Numbered from the stretch's first letter, positions 15,204 through 24,490 are shown. The stretch is DNA of 35,642 nucleotides from an uncultured Pseudobutyrivibrio sp. (GCA_946403965.1 CAMJBT010000029.1:1-35642); one strand, 5' to 3'. Notes: generated from the letters alone by a model not told the origin. Numbers and translations: made by a program.

Positions 15204-16480
15204 ATCAGAAGATAATCAATGCCCTCACAAAGAACTTGGGACTAAAAGTGCTTGCTGTTATTTTCTCATTTGTGCTTTGGCTTGTGGTGGTCAATATCGA
15301 CGATCCGAAGCAGACCAGAACATTCACTTCTGTAGTTACTGTATCAAATGAGGATGTGCTTACAGCAGCAGGTAAATTATACGAGATAAAGGATGGCGTC
15401 AATACTGTTAGCTTTAGAGTTACAGCAAAGCGTTCCATCATAGAAAAGCTTTCACCATCAGATTTCTCTGCGGTGGCAGACATGAATAATCTTGAAAACG
15501 AGGAGAGAATTCCGGTTACAATTGCGGCAAAATCCTATGCCAACTACATAACCATCTCCAGTCGTCAAAATTATTTATATGTTATTTTGAAGGATTTGAG
15601 CACACAGCGTTTTGTTATCGATGCTCAAACCACTGGAACCCTGGAGCCAGAGCTTGCAGTTGAAGAAGTTACCTGCAGCCCAACTGTTATTACAGTTACA
15701 GGTCCACAGGATGTTGTAGAAAAAATTGACAAGGTTGTGGCTACAGCCAATATCACTGGTGTAACTAGCAACTTTACAGAAAATGTTATTCCTAAATTTT
15801 ATGATGAAAAGGGCGAGTCAGTGGAATCAAAGAATCTGACCCTTTCGGTTTCTACCGTTAGTGTCAGTGTGGCATTCGTAAATACGAAGGCAGTTGATAT
15901 TACTGTAAAGACAAGCGGAAGCCTGCCGGCAGGTTTGACTCTTGGCTCTATCAAAACAGATCCATCATCAGTAATGATTATTGGAGAAGCCGGTGCATTA
16001 AACGACGTTGCTACAATCACTATTCCAGATAGTGTTATCAACCTTTCGAATCTGACAGGTTCCTTCACTACTACAGTTGATATCTCTGGATATCTTCCAG
16101 AGGGGGTTCAGCTTGCTGAGGGTACATCTTCAAAGGTTCAAATCTACGTCACAATGCAAAATGAAAATGCATCCACCATCGAGGTGCCTGCATCAAATAT
16201 TGATTTCCACAACCTGGGCCACGGTTTGGCTGCAGCACTAGATACCGATTCAGTTACGGTAAACGTCTTCGGTACACCTGAAGCACTTGCAGCTTTAAAG
16301 ACTGGCGAGGTTAAAGGATATATTGATTGTTCACACCTTTCAGTTGGTGAAGGACAGAACGCCGTTCTGGTATTTGAAAACCTTGATGACGTTACAATTC
16401 AAAATACATCAGTCTCTGTTACCATCACCGAGGACCCTAATGCAAAGTCTGGTGGTGATGAATCAAGCAATGATGATTAG
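15200..16480 (+). CDS. cdaR: CdaR (YbbR-domain) regulator of CdaA
   Basis: One N-terminal membrane segment (residues about 13-31, [19 protein letters not shown]) is followed by about four extracytoplasmic YbbR repeats. Repeat signs include [54 protein letters not shown] and the last, [16 protein letters not shown]. The C-terminus is acidic (GGDESSNDD). YbbR proteins bind CdaA and tune its activity. It overlaps cdaA by four bases, and glmM follows after 17 bases. At 426 residues it is a typical size for a Clostridia CdaR. Confidence 0.92.
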   Translation: MNQKIINALTKNLGLKVLAVIFSFVLWLVVVNIDDPKQTRTFTSVVTVSNEDVLTAAGKLYEIKDGVNTVSFRVTAKRSIIEKLSPSDFSAVADMNNLENEERIPVTIAAKSYANYITISSRQNYLYVILKDLSTQRFVIDAQTTGTLEPELAVEEVTCSPTVITVTGPQDVVEKIDKVVATANITGVTSNFTENVIPKFYDEKGESVESKNLTLSVSTVSVSVAFVNTKAVDITVKTSGSLPAGLTLGSIKTDPSSVMIIGEAGALNDVATITIPDSVINLSNLTGSFTTTVDISGYLPEGVQLAEGTSSKVQIYVTMQNENASTIEVPASNIDFHNLGHGLAAALDTDSVTVNVFGTPEALAALKTGEVKGYIDCSHLSVGEGQNAVLVFENLDDVTIQNTSVSVTITEDPNAKSGGDESSNDD

Positions 16481-16497
16481 AAAGAGGATTAGTTAAT

Positions 16498-17847
16498 ATG
16501 GGAAGATTATTTGGAACAGACGGAGTTAGAGGTGTAGCAGGCTCTGAGCTTACTATCGATTTGGCTCGTTCACTTGGTCAGGCAGGCGCTTATGTTCTTA
16601 CAAAGGAAGCTAGTCACCAGCCTACAATTATCGTAGGATGCGATACACGTATTTCAGGAACAATGCTTGCTTCTGCACTTATGAGTGGTATTTGCTCAGT
16701 TGGTGCAAATGCAGTTTATGTAGGCGTGCTTCCAACACCAGCAATCGCTTACCTTACACGTAAGCACAAGGTTGATGCAGGAGTTGTTATTTCTGCCAGC
16801 CACAATCCAATGGAATTTAATGGAATCAAGTTCTTCAACGGAGATGGCTTCAAGCTTTCAGATGCACTTGAGGACGAGATTCAGGCACTTATAGAAAATG
16901 ATATGAAGGGTGTAAACCTTCCTACAGGAGCTGAAATTGGAAAGATTGATTATCGTTTCGACCTTGGTCGTGAATATGTAGATTTCCTTAAGCAGACAGT
17001 ACCTCTTGATTTATCAGGACTCAAGATTGTTATCGACTGTGCAGAGGGTGCTTCATATCGCACTAGCGTTGCTTGCCTCTCAGAGCTTGGGGCAGAGCTT
17101 ATTACAATCCACAACAATCCAGACGGAACAAACATCAACAGCAACTGTGGTTCTACTCATATGGATGAGCTTAAAGCTCGTGTGGTAGCTGAAAACGCAC
17201 ATGTTGGTCTTGCATTTGATGGCGATGCCGACAGAATGCTTGCTGTAGATGAGAAGGGACGTCTTGTTGATGGCGACCAGGTAATGGCAATTTGTGCAAA
17301 GCACATGAAGGATAAAGGTACTCTCAAGAAGAATACCTGTGTTGTTACAGTAATGACAAACCTTGGCTTTACTTTGATGGCAAAGGAACAGGGCATCAAT
17401 GTAGAGTCTACAAAGGTTGGCGATAGATATGTATTAGAGAACATGCTTGCTAATGGTTACAACCTTGGCGGCGAGCAAAGTGGTCATGTTATCTTCCTTG
17501 ATGACAATACTACTGGAGATGGCTTGCTTTCAGCACTTCACCTTCTTAGAGTTATGGTTGAGACTGGTGAAAAGCTTTCAGAGCTTGCATCTATCATGAA
17601 TGTTCTTCCACAGGCTCTTGTAAATGCAAAGGTTCCAAACCACAAGAAAGAGAGCTATATGGAATATCCAGAGATTGCTGCAGCAATCGAAAAGCTTGGA
17701 GATAAGTTCGCAGGTGAAGGTCGAGTCCTCATTCGCCCTTCTGGTACAGAGCCACTTGTCCGTGTCATGATTGAGGGCAAGGACCAGGCAGAAATCGAGG
17801 CTGATGCAAAGGAATTGGCTGAATTAATCACCAAGACTATGTTATAA
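16498..17847 (+). CDS. glmM: Phosphoglucosamine mutase GlmM
   Basis: Converts glucosamine-6-phosphate to glucosamine-1-phosphate for peptidoglycan and UDP-GlcNAc synthesis. Seen: N-terminal [14 protein letters not shown]; active-site serine loop [19 protein letters not shown] with the phosphoserine at residue about 101; metal loop FDGDADRML; sugar-binding GGEQSGH; phosphate-binding [12 protein letters not shown] near the C-terminus. The length of 449 residues is standard. In other bacteria GlmM also binds CdaA, so its place after cdaA-cdaR is functional. AAAGAGG precedes ATG. A small hairpin (17854-17870) after the stop may weaken read-through to the HPr gene. Confidence 0.97.
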   Translation: MGRLFGTDGVRGVAGSELTIDLARSLGQAGAYVLTKEASHQPTIIVGCDTRISGTMLASALMSGICSVGANAVYVGVLPTPAIAYLTRKHKVDAGVVISASHNPMEFNGIKFFNGDGFKLSDALEDEIQALIENDMKGVNLPTGAEIGKIDYRFDLGREYVDFLKQTVPLDLSGLKIVIDCAEGASYRTSVACLSELGAELITIHNNPDGTNINSNCGSTHMDELKARVVAENAHVGLAFDGDADRMLAVDEKGRLVDGDQVMAICAKHMKDKGTLKKNTCVVTVMTNLGFTLMAKEQGINVESTKVGDRYVLENMLANGYNLGGEQSGHVIFLDDNTTGDGLLSALHLLRVMVETGEKLSELASIMNVLPQALVNAKVPNHKKESYMEYPEIAAAIEKLGDKFAGEGRVLIRPSGTEPLVRVMIEGKDQAEIEADAKELAELITKTML

Positions 17848-17895
17848 GAAAGTAGCAGGCCAGTCCTGCTTTAGAAGATATAAGAGTTATAGGTT

Positions 17896-18162
17896 ATGGT
17901 TTCACAAAAAGTTTTAGTTAAGAATACAACAGGGTTACACTTGCGCCCAGCGGGATTGTTATGTGATTTAGCAATGAGATATCAAAGCAAGATAACCTTT
18001 CAAACTGACGATCACTATGAAGCCAACGCCAAGTCAGTTCTTAGTGTACTTGGTGCATGTGTAAAGTCAGGACAAGAGATCGAAGTCATCTGCGATGGTG
18101 ATGATGAAAATAAAGCACTTGAAGATATAGTCAAAGCTATCGAGGATGGTTTAGGAGAGTAA
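17896..18162 (+). CDS. HPr family phosphocarrier protein
   Basis: An 88-residue HPr fold. H15 lies in GLHLRPAG, the site phosphorylated by EI, and S47 in NAKSVL is at the position phosphorylated by HPr kinase in Firmicutes (Ser46 elsewhere). Both key residues are kept, so it could act in sugar transport or catabolite control, although the motif reads LHLRP rather than the usual IHARP. The ribosome site is weak (TAAGAG and AGG near ATG). It stands alone between glmM and leuA without ptsI or EII genes, so a regulatory HPr-like role is as likely as the general PTS one. Confidence 0.85.
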   Translation: MVSQKVLVKNTTGLHLRPAGLLCDLAMRYQSKITFQTDDHYEANAKSVLSVLGACVKSGQEIEVICDGDDENKALEDIVKAIEDGLGE

Positions 18163-18184
18163 TATATTTTAGGAGGACAGAATA

Positions 18185-19873
18185 ATGTTAAACTACAAAC
18201 GTTACAAAGCTAACCCAGTACTTAAGTTTCCAGAGCGAACATGGCCTGAGAAACAGATCACAAAAGCACCAATATGGTGTTCAGTTGATCTACGCGATGG
18301 CAATCAAGCCCTCGTTGAGCCAATGTCCGTTGACGAAAAAATGGAACTATTCGACCTCCTAATTAAACTAGGCTTCAAAGAAATTGAGATTGGCTTTCCT
18401 GCAGCCTCTCAGATTGAATTTGATTTTTTAAGACAGCTTGTGGCTGAGAACAAAATTCCTGATGATGTAAAAGTCCAGGTTCTTTCTCAGTGCCGCGAGG
18501 AGCTGATTGATCGTACATTCGAGGCAATCAAAGGTATTAAAAATGTAGTATTCCACATTTACAATTCCACATCTACTCTTCAGCGTGATGTAGTTTTTAA
18601 TGCTGACAAGGACGAGATTATTGAGATTGCAAAAAAGGGAACTCAGATGGTAAAAGACCGTCTGAGCAAATACGATGGTAATCTTCAGTTGGAGTATTCA
18701 CCAGAATCCTTCACAGGAACAGAGGTGGAATTTGCACTGGAAATTTGTACAGCAGTTCAGGATACTTGGGACCATGCAACAGATGCCCCAATCATTTTCA
18801 ACCTTCCTGCTACTGTTGAAATGAACACACCAAATGTATATGCAGATCAGATTGAATGGATGAGCACTCACTTCAAGGATAGAGAGAACATCATCCTTTC
18901 TATACATCCACATAATGACAGAGGAACAGGTGTGGCTATTACTGAGCTTGGACTTCTTGCCGGTGCAGACCGTGTGGAGGGTACACTTCTCGGTAACGGT
19001 GAGCGTACTGGTAATGTGGATATTCTTACAATCGCTTACAACATGTTCTCTCAGGGTGTAAACCCAGAATTGAACCTTGACGACATCAAGGAAATCGTAG
19101 AGGTTTGTGAGCGAGTTACAAAGATGCCTACAGATGCAAGACATCCTTATGCTGGTGAGCTTGTGTTTACAGCATTCTCTGGTTCACATCAGGATGCTAT
19201 TAATAAGGGCGTACGTGCTATGAGGGAACGCCAGAACATGTACTGGGAGGTTCCATATCTTCCAATCGACCCAGCAGATATTGGTCGTAAGTACGAGCCT
19301 GTTGTTCGTATCAACAGCCAGTCTGGAAAGGGCGGCGTAGCCTTTGTTATGGATACAGTTTATGGCTACAAGCTTCCAAAGAAGATGCAGCGTGAGTTTG
19401 CCGATGTTGTTCAGTTCATTTCTGAGAAGCAGGGCGGAGAGGTTACTCCACAGCGTATCATGGAGGCATTTAAATCACAGTACCTGGAGAACAAAGAGCC
19501 ACTTACATTGGAATATGTTGTTATCCATGACAGCAAGGATTCAGACGATACAGTTGCAGTGCTTGACTTCAGCTATCACGGAGAGAAGTTCCACTCAGAG
19601 GCTGAAGGAAACGGACCTATCGATGCTGTTAAGCTTGCAATCAAGCAATGTGTACCAGAGCTTGATTTCACACTTATCGACTATACAGAGCACACACTTG
19701 CACAGAGTCAAGGTTCAGGAGCAAAGGCTGCAGCTTATATCGAAATGCGCGACGAGCGTCATGGCAACACCACATTCGGTGTTGGCGTAAGCTCAAACAT
19801 CACACGTGCATCTATTCGCAGTATGTTCTCTGCATACAACAGACTTATTGCAAAAGCTAAGGATTATGTGTAA
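18185..19873 (+). CDS. leuA: 2-isopropylmalate synthase LeuA
   Basis: First committed step of leucine synthesis: acetyl-CoA plus 2-ketoisovalerate to 2-isopropylmalate. Seen: metal and substrate motif VDLRDGNQAL, the HPHNDRGTG metal motif, GNGERTGN, then the C-terminal regulatory domain (about residues 430-562) that binds leucine. At 562 residues with an N-terminus reading YKRYKANPVLKFPERTWP, it is the longer type of LeuA known from Actinobacteria and some Clostridia. AGGAGG precedes ATG and the gap to the HPr gene is 22 bases. I see no T-box or leader peptide before it and no other leucine gene nearby, so it is set in an unusual neighbourhood. Confidence 0.95.
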   Translation: MLNYKRYKANPVLKFPERTWPEKQITKAPIWCSVDLRDGNQALVEPMSVDEKMELFDLLIKLGFKEIEIGFPAASQIEFDFLRQLVAENKIPDDVKVQVLSQCREELIDRTFEAIKGIKNVVFHIYNSTSTLQRDVVFNADKDEIIEIAKKGTQMVKDRLSKYDGNLQLEYSPESFTGTEVEFALEICTAVQDTWDHATDAPIIFNLPATVEMNTPNVYADQIEWMSTHFKDRENIILSIHPHNDRGTGVAITELGLLAGADRVEGTLLGNGERTGNVDILTIAYNMFSQGVNPELNLDDIKEIVEVCERVTKMPTDARHPYAGELVFTAFSGSHQDAINKGVRAMRERQNMYWEVPYLPIDPADIGRKYEPVVRINSQSGKGGVAFVMDTVYGYKLPKKMQREFADVVQFISEKQGGEVTPQRIMEAFKSQYLENKEPLTLEYVVIHDSKDSDDTVAVLDFSYHGEKFHSEAEGNGPIDAVKLAIKQCVPELDFTLIDYTEHTLAQSQGSGAKAAAYIEMRDERHGNTTFGVGVSSNITRASIRSMFSAYNRLIAKAKDYV

Positions 19874-19923
19874 TACGCCAAGCAATTTAGGTTGGCTTAT
19901 AAAAGAATTCGAGGTAATAGATA

Positions 19924-20784
19924 ATGAAGAAAATACTTATTACTGGATGCAATGGGCAGTTGGGCCGTGCTATTCAGGAGGAGTACAAGGGTGAAGTTGA
20001 GTTCATCCTCACCGATGTTATCGAGAGTGATGTAATCACTCCTCTTAATATCACAAATTTAGAAGAGGTGCTTAGTTTTGTTGAGGCAAAGAAGCCGGAT
20101 GTAATTATTAACTGCGCAGCAGCTACAAATGTAGACGGCTGTGAGAAGGATTGGGATTTTGCTTACAAGCTTAATGCACTTGGCCCTAGAAATTTGGCAA
20201 TCGCTGCAACAAAGGTGGGAGCAAAGCTTGTGCATGTCAGCACAGATTATGTTTTCCCAGGAAATGCATCAGCACCAATCACAGAGTTTGACCAGCCTGC
20301 ACCAATTAGTGCATATGGCAAGACAAAATACGAAGGCGAGAAATTTGTTCAGCAGTTTGCAACAAAATGGTTTATCGTTCGTACTGCATGGCTTTACGGC
20401 GATGGCAAGAACTTCGTAAAGACAATGCTTAGTCTTGCAGAGACTCACGATGAGCTTTCTGTAGTTTGCGACCAGCTTGGTTCGCCAACTTCAGCTGTGG
20501 AGCTTGCAAGAATGATTCATCATCTTGAGCCTACAGAAAATTACGGAGTGTTCCATGGCACCTGTGAAGGTGATACGAACTGGGCAGATTTCACAGAGGA
20601 AATCTTCCGTATTAAGGGAATAAACGTAAAGGTCAACCATGTTACAAGTGAAGAATATAAGAAGATGAATCCAGCCAGCGCTGATCGTCCTCATTATTCA
20701 ATATTGGATAATTACATGCTTCGTCTCACTACAGACTACCGCATGGCAGACTGGCACGACGCCCTTCGCGAATACCTGGCCTAA
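19924..20784 (+). CDS. rfbD: dTDP-4-dehydrorhamnose reductase RfbD
   Basis: Last step of dTDP-L-rhamnose synthesis, an NAD(P)H-dependent reduction. Rossmann motif GCNGQLGRAI at the N-terminus; catalytic Tyr and Lys in ISAYGKTKYEGE; STDYVFPG before it; the length of 286 residues is usual. GAGGTAATAG stands before ATG. It is the first rhamnose gene here, 50 bases after leuA, and is separated from the other three by a weak terminator (20799-20821) and a structured RNA, so its expression may be uncoupled from theirs. Confidence 0.95.
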   Translation: MKKILITGCNGQLGRAIQEEYKGEVEFILTDVIESDVITPLNITNLEEVLSFVEAKKPDVIINCAAATNVDGCEKDWDFAYKLNALGPRNLAIAATKVGAKLVHVSTDYVFPGNASAPITEFDQPAPISAYGKTKYEGEKFVQQFATKWFIVRTAWLYGDGKNFVKTMLSLAETHDELSVVCDQLGSPTSAVELARMIHHLEPTENYGVFHGTCEGDTNWADFTEEIFRIKGINVKVNHVTSEEYKKMNPASADRPHYSILDNYMLRLTTDYRMADWHDALREYLA

Positions 20785-20798
20785 CAAACGTCAACAAA

Positions 20799-20838
20799 CA
20801 CGTGAAACAAGCTTTTACGTGGGTTTTAAATATTTTTA
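20799..20838 (+). terminator. Weak terminator after rfbD
   Basis: CACGTGAAA (20799-20807) pairs with TTTTACGTG (20813-20821), with one G-U pair and a 5-nt loop. The tail is T-rich but interrupted. It may lower read-through from leuA-rfbD into the RNA and rfbB. Confidence 0.45.
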
Positions 20839-20860
20839 ATATTAAATGTGAATTTAGTAC

Positions 20861-21043
20861 GACAAATTCATAGAGTAAAGAGTTTGTAGTTTCCATATAT
20901 GTTATCTAAAAAGGCATTACGAGTCCGTCGGCACTTAGTGAGGACAAAGTCCGAACTTAGTACCGCTACGAGACGAGAATAGCGAGAGCGTGCCTTGTGA
21001 TAATATATATGGGAGCTACAAATAGATAGCTTAGGAATTTGTC
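20861..21043 (+). ncRNA. Structured RNA 1, upstream of rfbB, unknown family
   Basis: A nested set of helices. GACAAATTC (20861-20869) pairs with GAATTTGTC (21035-21043). TTTGTAG (20883-20889) pairs with CTACAAA (21016-21022). A 14-bp helix joins 20893-20906 with 20999-21012, and AAGGCA (20911-20916) joins TGCCTT (20991-20996). Inside is a hairpin at 20929-20965: CGG with CCG, two ACTTAGT segments opposing each other around a T-T mismatch, a tandem GA pair, and GGAC-AAA-GTCC at the tip. The 3' strand of the core carries AGCGAGAGCGTG (20981-20992), nearly identical to RNA 2. There is no open frame. It ends eight bases before the rfbB ribosome site, so it could control rfbB translation or transcription. 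I cannot match it to a known family. Confidence 0.7.
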
Positions 21044-21062
21044 CGTTAAAAAGGAGATTGAA

Positions 21063-22148
21063 ATGAGAACATATTTAGTAACAGGTGGAGCTGGTTTCAT
21101 CGGCTCAAACTACATTCATTACATGTTTAAGAAATACGACAACGAGATTCGTATCATCAATGTAGACAAGCTTACATACGCAGGAAACTTAGAGAACCTC
21201 AAGGATATTGAGAACCGCGACAACTACACATTCGTAAAGGCTGATATCTGCGATAAGGAAGCAATTCGCAAGGTTTTTGCAGAGAACGATATTGATAGAG
21301 TTGTTCATTTCGCAGCAGAGTCACACGTAGATCGTTCAATCAAGAACCCTGAAGTATTTGTTCAGACAAACGTTCTTGGTACAGCAGTTATGCTTAACTG
21401 CGCAAAGGAAGCATGGGAGCTTCCAGATGGAACATTCAAGGAGGGAAAGAAGTTCCTTCACGTTTCAACAGACGAAGTTTATGGTTCTCTTCCAGATGAT
21501 GAGAATGCATTCTTCTATGAGACAACTCCATATGATCCACATTCGCCATATTCAGCTTCAAAGGCATCTTCAGACATGCTTGTAAAGGCTTACATGGATA
21601 CATACAAGTTCCCTGCAAACATTACAAACTGCTCAAACAACTATGGCCCTTACCAGTTCCCAGAGAAGCTAATTCCACTTATCATCAACAATGCGCTTCA
21701 GGGCAAGGATCTTCCTGTATATGGTGATGGCAAGAATGTTCGTGACTGGTTATTCGTAGAGGATCACGCAAAGGGAATCGATATGGTTCAGGAGAAGGGT
21801 AAGCTCTTCGAGACATACAATATCGGTGGTCACAATGAAAAGCAGAACATCGAAATCATCCACATTATCCTTGATACACTTCAGGATATGCTTCCAGAGG
21901 ATGATGAGCGTCAGAAGCTTGTTTCAGATAAGCTTATCAAGTATGTTACAGATAGAAAGGGTCATGACAGACGTTATGCTATCGCCCCTGACAAGATTAA
22001 AGCAGAGGTAGGCTGGGAGCCAGAGACATGCTTTGAGGAAGGAATCAAGAAGACAATCGAATGGTTCTTTGAGCATGAAGAATGGATGAAGAATGTTACA
22101 TCTGGTGACTACCAGAAGTACTATTCAGATATGTACTCTAATAAATAA
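21063..22148 (+). CDS. rfbB: dTDP-glucose 4,6-dehydratase RfbB
   Basis: Second step of dTDP-rhamnose synthesis. Rossmann motif TGGAGFIGSNYIHY, catalytic HVSTDEVYGSL and YSASKASSDM (Tyr and Lys), NCSNNYGPYQFPEKLIPL and GDGKNVRDWLFVEDH are all typical; 361 residues. The frame extends upstream to a TTG at 21039, but that lies inside the RNA helix and lacks a ribosome site. ATG at 21063 has AAGGAGAT (21051-21058) and gives MRTYLVTGGAG, the usual start. glf follows after 31 bases. Confidence 0.96.
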   Translation: MRTYLVTGGAGFIGSNYIHYMFKKYDNEIRIINVDKLTYAGNLENLKDIENRDNYTFVKADICDKEAIRKVFAENDIDRVVHFAAESHVDRSIKNPEVFVQTNVLGTAVMLNCAKEAWELPDGTFKEGKKFLHVSTDEVYGSLPDDENAFFYETTPYDPHSPYSASKASSDMLVKAYMDTYKFPANITNCSNNYGPYQFPEKLIPLIINNALQGKDLPVYGDGKNVRDWLFVEDHAKGIDMVQEKGKLFETYNIGGHNEKQNIEIIHIILDTLQDMLPEDDERQKLVSDKLIKYVTDRKGHDRRYAIAPDKIKAEVGWEPETCFEEGIKKTIEWFFEHEEWMKNVTSGDYQKYYSDMYSNK

Positions 22149-22179
22149 TTAGGTTCGCAATGACTTACGAGGTGTCAAA

Positions 22180-23325
22180 TTGACTAATTACGATTATCTT
22201 GTAGTAGGCGCAGGCCTTTTTGGTGCTACGTTTACTTACGAAGCGATTAAACGTGGTAAGTCCGTTCTAGTAATCGACAGACGAAATCACATTGCAGGAA
22301 ATATTTACACAAAGGAAGAGGATGGCATCAACGTTCATGTGTATGGTGCCCACATCTTCCATACAAGCGACAAAAAGATTTGGGAATATATGAATCAGTT
22401 CGCTGAATTCAACAATTACATCAATTCCCCAGTGGCAGTTTATAAGGATGAGCTCTATAATCTTCCATTCAACATGAATACTTTTTCGAAGATGTGGAAC
22501 ATCAAAACTCCAGCTGAGGCAAAGGCAAAGATCGCTGAACAGATAAAGGAACTTAACATCACTGAGCCTGCTAACCTTGAGGAACAGGCTCTTTCTCTTG
22601 TTGGAACTGATGTATACGAGAAGCTTATAAAGGGCTACACCCAAAAGCAGTGGGGACGTCCATGCAATGAGCTTCCAGCATTTATCATAAAGAGATTGCC
22701 TCTTCGTTTTACCTACGACAACAACTACTTTAACGATAGATTCCAAGGTATACCAATGGGTGGCTATACACAGATTGTTGAGTCTATGCTCAAGGGAGCA
22801 GATGTTGTTTTAGAGCAGGATTATTTTGATATGGTTGGTGGTGTGGAGAACGCACCAGAATCCTTCGAAGGAATCCTAAACGATGGTACAAAGGTGAGCT
22901 GGAGCAAGCTATTGTTCACAGGCCAGATTGATGAATATTATGGCAGCTGCTATGGACCGCTAGAGTATCGTTCAGTTCGCTTTGAAACAGAAAAGCTTGA
23001 TTGCGACAACTATCAAGGCAATGCAGTTGTAAATTATACTGAGGTAGAGGTGCCATACACTCGTATCATAGAGCACAAGCACTTTGAATTTGGACAGCAG
23101 CCAACCACTATCATCTCAAAGGAATATTCCAGCGAGTGGCAGCCAGGTGTTGAGCCATACTACCCAGTAAACAACGAGAAAAACAATGCAGTATACGAAG
23201 AGTATGCAAGCCGTGCAATCCGTGAAAACGGCGTTATCTTCGGTGGTCGCCTTGGCCAGTACAAATACTATGACATGGATAAGGTCGTAGCCGCAGCCCT
23301 AGAGGTGGTTGCTAAAGAATTCTAA
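22180..23325 (+). CDS. glf: UDP-galactopyranose mutase Glf
   Basis: Flavoenzyme that interconverts UDP-galactopyranose and UDP-galactofuranose, the donor of Galf to surface glycans. FAD-binding YDYLVVGAGLFGATFTYEAI near the N-terminus, DRRNHIAGN, VYGAHIFHTSDKKIWEYM, the substrate region RLPLRFTYDNNYF with GIPMGGYT, and C-terminal FGGRLGQYKYYDMD. The length of 381 residues is usual. Translation begins at a TTG with GAGGTG (22169-22174) before it. It sits between rfbB and rfbA, so rhamnose and Galf are probably made for the same polysaccharide. Confidence 0.96.
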   Translation: MTNYDYLVVGAGLFGATFTYEAIKRGKSVLVIDRRNHIAGNIYTKEEDGINVHVYGAHIFHTSDKKIWEYMNQFAEFNNYINSPVAVYKDELYNLPFNMNTFSKMWNIKTPAEAKAKIAEQIKELNITEPANLEEQALSLVGTDVYEKLIKGYTQKQWGRPCNELPAFIIKRLPLRFTYDNNYFNDRFQGIPMGGYTQIVESMLKGADVVLEQDYFDMVGGVENAPESFEGILNDGTKVSWSKLLFTGQIDEYYGSCYGPLEYRSVRFETEKLDCDNYQGNAVVNYTEVEVPYTRIIEHKHFEFGQQPTTIISKEYSSEWQPGVEPYYPVNNEKNNAVYEEYASRAIRENGVIFGGRLGQYKYYDMDKVVAAALEVVAKEF

Positions 23326-23339
23326 AGAACGTTGTAAAT

Positions 23340-23392
23340 TTAAGACTTATTTTTAAATTTCATATAATATAAATTCAGGCAGCGGAGCTGCC
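23340..23392 (+). promoter_or_regulatory. Probable promoter and leader hairpin before rfbA
   Basis: TATAAT (23363-23368) is a perfect -10 box, with TTAAGA (23340-23345) 17 bases upstream as a weak -35. A small hairpin follows at the likely transcript start (GGCAGC 23378-23383, GCTGCC 23387-23392). rfbA and the genes beyond could therefore be started independently of rfbB-glf. Confidence 0.5.
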
Positions 23393-23416
23393 GTCATATT
23401 TCAAATGGAGGAAATT

Positions 23417-24295
23417 ATGAAAGGTATTATTTTAGCAGGTGGTTCAGGCACAAGACTTTATCCACTTACAAAGGCAATTTCAAAGCAGATTATGCCAATC
23501 TATGATAAGCCAATGATTTACTATCCACTGTCTACTCTTATGTTGGCAGGTATTCGTGAAGTGCTTATCATTTCTACACCAAGAGATCTTCCAGTATTCA
23601 AGGAGCTCTTAGGTGATGGAAGCCAGCTAGGCATGGATATACAGTATGCGGTTCAGGAGGCTCCAAACGGTCTTGCTGAGGCATTTATCATCGGTGCTGA
23701 TTTCATCGGAAATGATGCAGTCGCACTTGTTCTTGGCGACAATATTTTCTACGGCCAGTCATTTTCAAAGGTGCTTCTTTCAGCAGCACAGCGTACAGAG
23801 TCTGAGCCAGGTGCTACAATCTTTGGTTACTATGTTCGTGATCCTAGAGAGTATGGTGTTGTTGAGTTCGATGAGAACGGCGTAGCTATTTCTATTGAGG
23901 AAAAGCCAGAAAAACCAAAGAGCAACTATGCAGTTCCAGGTCTTTATTTCTACGACAATTCAGTTGTTGAAATCGCAAAGACAATCAAGCCTTCTGCACG
24001 TGGTGAGCTTGAAATCACAGCAGTAAATAATGCTTATCTTGAGCGTGGAAATCTTCATGTAGAGACACTTGGTCGTGGATTTGCATGGCTTGATACAGGA
24101 AATCACGATATGCTTCTTGCAGCTGCTGAGTTCGTCAGCACATTCCAGAAGCGTCAGGGTATGTACGTTTCATGTATCGAGGAAATCGCATACAAGCGTG
24201 GCTTCATCAATAAGGAGCAGCTTCTTGAGCTTGCAAAGCCTCTTATGAAGACAGCTTACGGACAGTATCTCGTTGATGTATCAAACGGACTTTAA
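23417..24295 (+). CDS. rfbA: Glucose-1-phosphate thymidylyltransferase RfbA
   Basis: First step of the rhamnose pathway: dTTP plus glucose-1-phosphate to dTDP-glucose. Signature [42 protein letters not shown], the metal and substrate motifs VEFDENG and [20 protein letters not shown], then RGELEIT and WLDTGNHD. An upstream in-frame ATG at 23405 overlaps the ribosome site; ATG at 23417 with GGAGG (23407-23411) is the real start, giving 292 residues, the normal size. Structured RNA 2 follows 39 bases after the stop. Confidence 0.96.
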   Translation: MKGIILAGGSGTRLYPLTKAISKQIMPIYDKPMIYYPLSTLMLAGIREVLIISTPRDLPVFKELLGDGSQLGMDIQYAVQEAPNGLAEAFIIGADFIGNDAVALVLGDNIFYGQSFSKVLLSAAQRTESEPGATIFGYYVRDPREYGVVEFDENGVAISIEEKPEKPKSNYAVPGLYFYDNSVVEIAKTIKPSARGELEITAVNNAYLERGNLHVETLGRGFAWLDTGNHDMLLAAAEFVSTFQKRQGMYVSCIEEIAYKRGFINKEQLLELAKPLMKTAYGQYLVDVSNGL

Positions 24296-24327
24296 TCTGA
24301 TATTTTTAAACAATAATTTTAAAAAGT

Positions 24328-24333
24328 AAGGAG
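24328..24333 (+). promoter_or_regulatory. Displaced ribosome site of rfbC
   Basis: AAGGAG lies immediately before the first base of the RNA 2 helix. The rfbC start at 24502 is 168 bases further on, and only a weak AAAG (24495-24498) lies close to it. With the helix 24335-24490 closed, only 12 unpaired bases would separate AAGGAG from ATG. An in-frame TGA at 24490-24492 excludes an earlier start. Confidence 0.5.
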
Positions 24334-24334
24334 C

Positions 24335-24490
24335 AAACCTAGATATAGACTACTACTAGTATAATCAACTGACCATAAGGACCCATCCCTACTTAGATGG
24401 TGTGTAAGCAGCATCTTATGTAGGGTAATGAGGGCCGTAAGAGCGAAAGCGTGTCAGTGATTATGATAGTAGTAGAATATATCTAGGTTT
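24335..24490 (+). ncRNA. Structured RNA 2, between the ribosome site and start of rfbC
   Basis: The long closing helix is almost complete. AAACCTAGATATA (24335-24347) pairs with 24478-24490, CTACTACTA (24350-24358) with TAGTAGTAG (24467-24475), ATAATCA (24361-24367) with TGATTAT (24458-24464), and CTGAC (24369-24373) with GTCAG (24453-24457). Inside, CCCTAC (24387-24392) pairs with GTAGGG (24420-24425) and AGATG with CATCT above it, again with a T-T mismatch. The 3' core strand carries AGCGAAAGCGTG (24442-24453), 11 of 12 identical to RNA 1. The helix arms share no sequence with RNA 1, so the shape rather than the arm sequence is preserved. No open frame and no known family recognised. Confidence 0.75.

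Noticed and set aside
18163-18184. T-box or leader-peptide control before leuA.
   Set aside because: Only 22 bases separate it from the HPr gene; no leucine-rich leader or T-box core exists here.
18698-19144. A 148-codon minus-strand frame inside leuA.
   Set aside because: It is antisense to a well-conserved enzyme, Cys/His-rich with no coherent fold, and has no ribosome site.
20940-20956. GAGGACAAAGTCCG in RNA 1 looks like the RNase P RNA signature GAGGAAAGTCC.
   Set aside because: The match is part of a simple hairpin; no other conserved RNase P segment is present and the RNA is far too short.
20978-20996. AGCGAGAGCG resembles a segment of the tetrahydrofolate riboswitch.
   Set aside because: The other conserved parts of that riboswitch are absent and the overall architecture differs.
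21039-21062. TTG at 21039 as the start of rfbB.
   Set aside because: It lies within the RNA helix without a ribosome site; ATG at 21063 has AAGGAGAT and the family-typical N-terminus.
20861-24490. The two RNAs as copies of a palindromic mobile repeat (MITE type).
   Set aside because: Helix arms differ completely in sequence between copies and no target duplications are seen; only shape and a short core are shared.
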